A stretch of DNA of 64,000 bases from Bradyrhizobium erythrophlei (GTDB lineage Bacteria; Pseudomonadota; Alphaproteobacteria; Rhizobiales; Xanthobacteraceae). The position numbers and the translations under genes were made by a program. The stretch is from assembly GCF_900142985.1 (NCBI RefSeq), contig NZ_LT670849.1, forward strand, positions 3,782,001 to 3,846,000, written 5' to 3'. Below are positions 63,923 to 64,000 of the stretch, piece by piece (the stretch's first letter is position 1; every line of letters begins with the position of its first letter). The notes beneath the pieces were generated by a model that was not told the DNA's origin, made no database searches, and saw only the letters and a program-made list of their open reading frames with translations.

Positions 63923-64000
63923 GATTGCTAGTAGCCTCTTTGTATAGTCCGGGGCCGCTGGCCCGGAACTCGCCAGAAGTATATACTGTCAAAAGCACGA

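Overview
The window reads as chromosomal DNA of an alphaproteobacterium of the Bradyrhizobium/Rhodopseudomonas/Afipia group (Nitrobacteraceae). The grounds are a GC content near 60% judged by eye, a CIRCE-controlled groESL, a rhizobial-type TraA relaxase with a Q-type oriT, a periplasmic formate dehydrogenase preceded by its small TAT-target protein, and many short exported proteins of kinds familiar from that group. No rRNA, tRNA or CRISPR array was seen. All family assignments come from reading motifs, not from database searches.

Layout. 1-8.4 kb: an amidase C-terminus, small proteins, a VOC protein, an MFS exporter, an MlaA-like protein, and an exported DUF1330-like protein followed by an ApbE flavin transferase. 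8.7-15.7 kb: a tightly coupled five-gene operon (thermostable-hemolysin-like acyltransferase, a fusion of an AMP-forming acyl ligase with a heme-oxygenase-like diiron domain, SDR, exported TPR protein, SAM methyltransferase). It faces an OmpR-type response regulator and sensor kinase. This looks like an uncharacterised biosynthetic or signalling locus and is the strongest candidate for a new system. 16-20 kb: small proteins, an integrase scrap and a PQQ-type sugar dehydrogenase fused to cytochrome c. 20.4-22.7 kb: groES-groEL with CIRCE, an internal palindromic repeat and a terminator. 23-28.6 kb: a frameshifted histidine kinase, then a mobilisation module (two small DNA-binding proteins, TraA, oriT, TraC, TraD) without TraG or an integrase. 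28.9-30.5 kb: relics and small exported proteins. 31.3-37.3 kb: one 1971-residue kinase-like/AAA/GAF/PAS/histidine-kinase protein.

37.4-43.4 kb holds a LysR regulator divergent from a Tat-exported bicupin oxalate decarboxylase. Beside them lie a decayed second copy of that LysR gene and its upstream DNA, fused to the 3' end of a porin gene, then a ketopantoate-reductase-like gene and an MFS gene preceded by a broken copy of its own 5' end. 43.8-52.5 kb is a catabolic cluster: AraC regulator, amidohydrolase, NifU-like protein, two MFS transporters (one of the oxalate/formate OFA type), a GlcG/HbpS-like protein, a GntR regulator and an aldehyde dehydrogenase. A 218-bp MITE-like element with a 5-bp target duplication follows. 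53.2-56.4 kb: LysR, a small BA14k-like protein, a terminator and a full-length porin.

56.9-64 kb: the formate dehydrogenase operon (TAT-target protein, catalytic subunit with cysteine in place of selenocysteine, Fe-S subunit, cytochrome b subunit) and a convergent polyferredoxin. Together, the exported oxalate decarboxylase, the OFA transporter and the periplasmic formate dehydrogenase suggest use of oxalate and formate as electron sources. Partial gene copies and broken genes at 23-24, 29, 39.8-43.4 and 52.2-52.9 kb mark this as an accessory, rearranged region.
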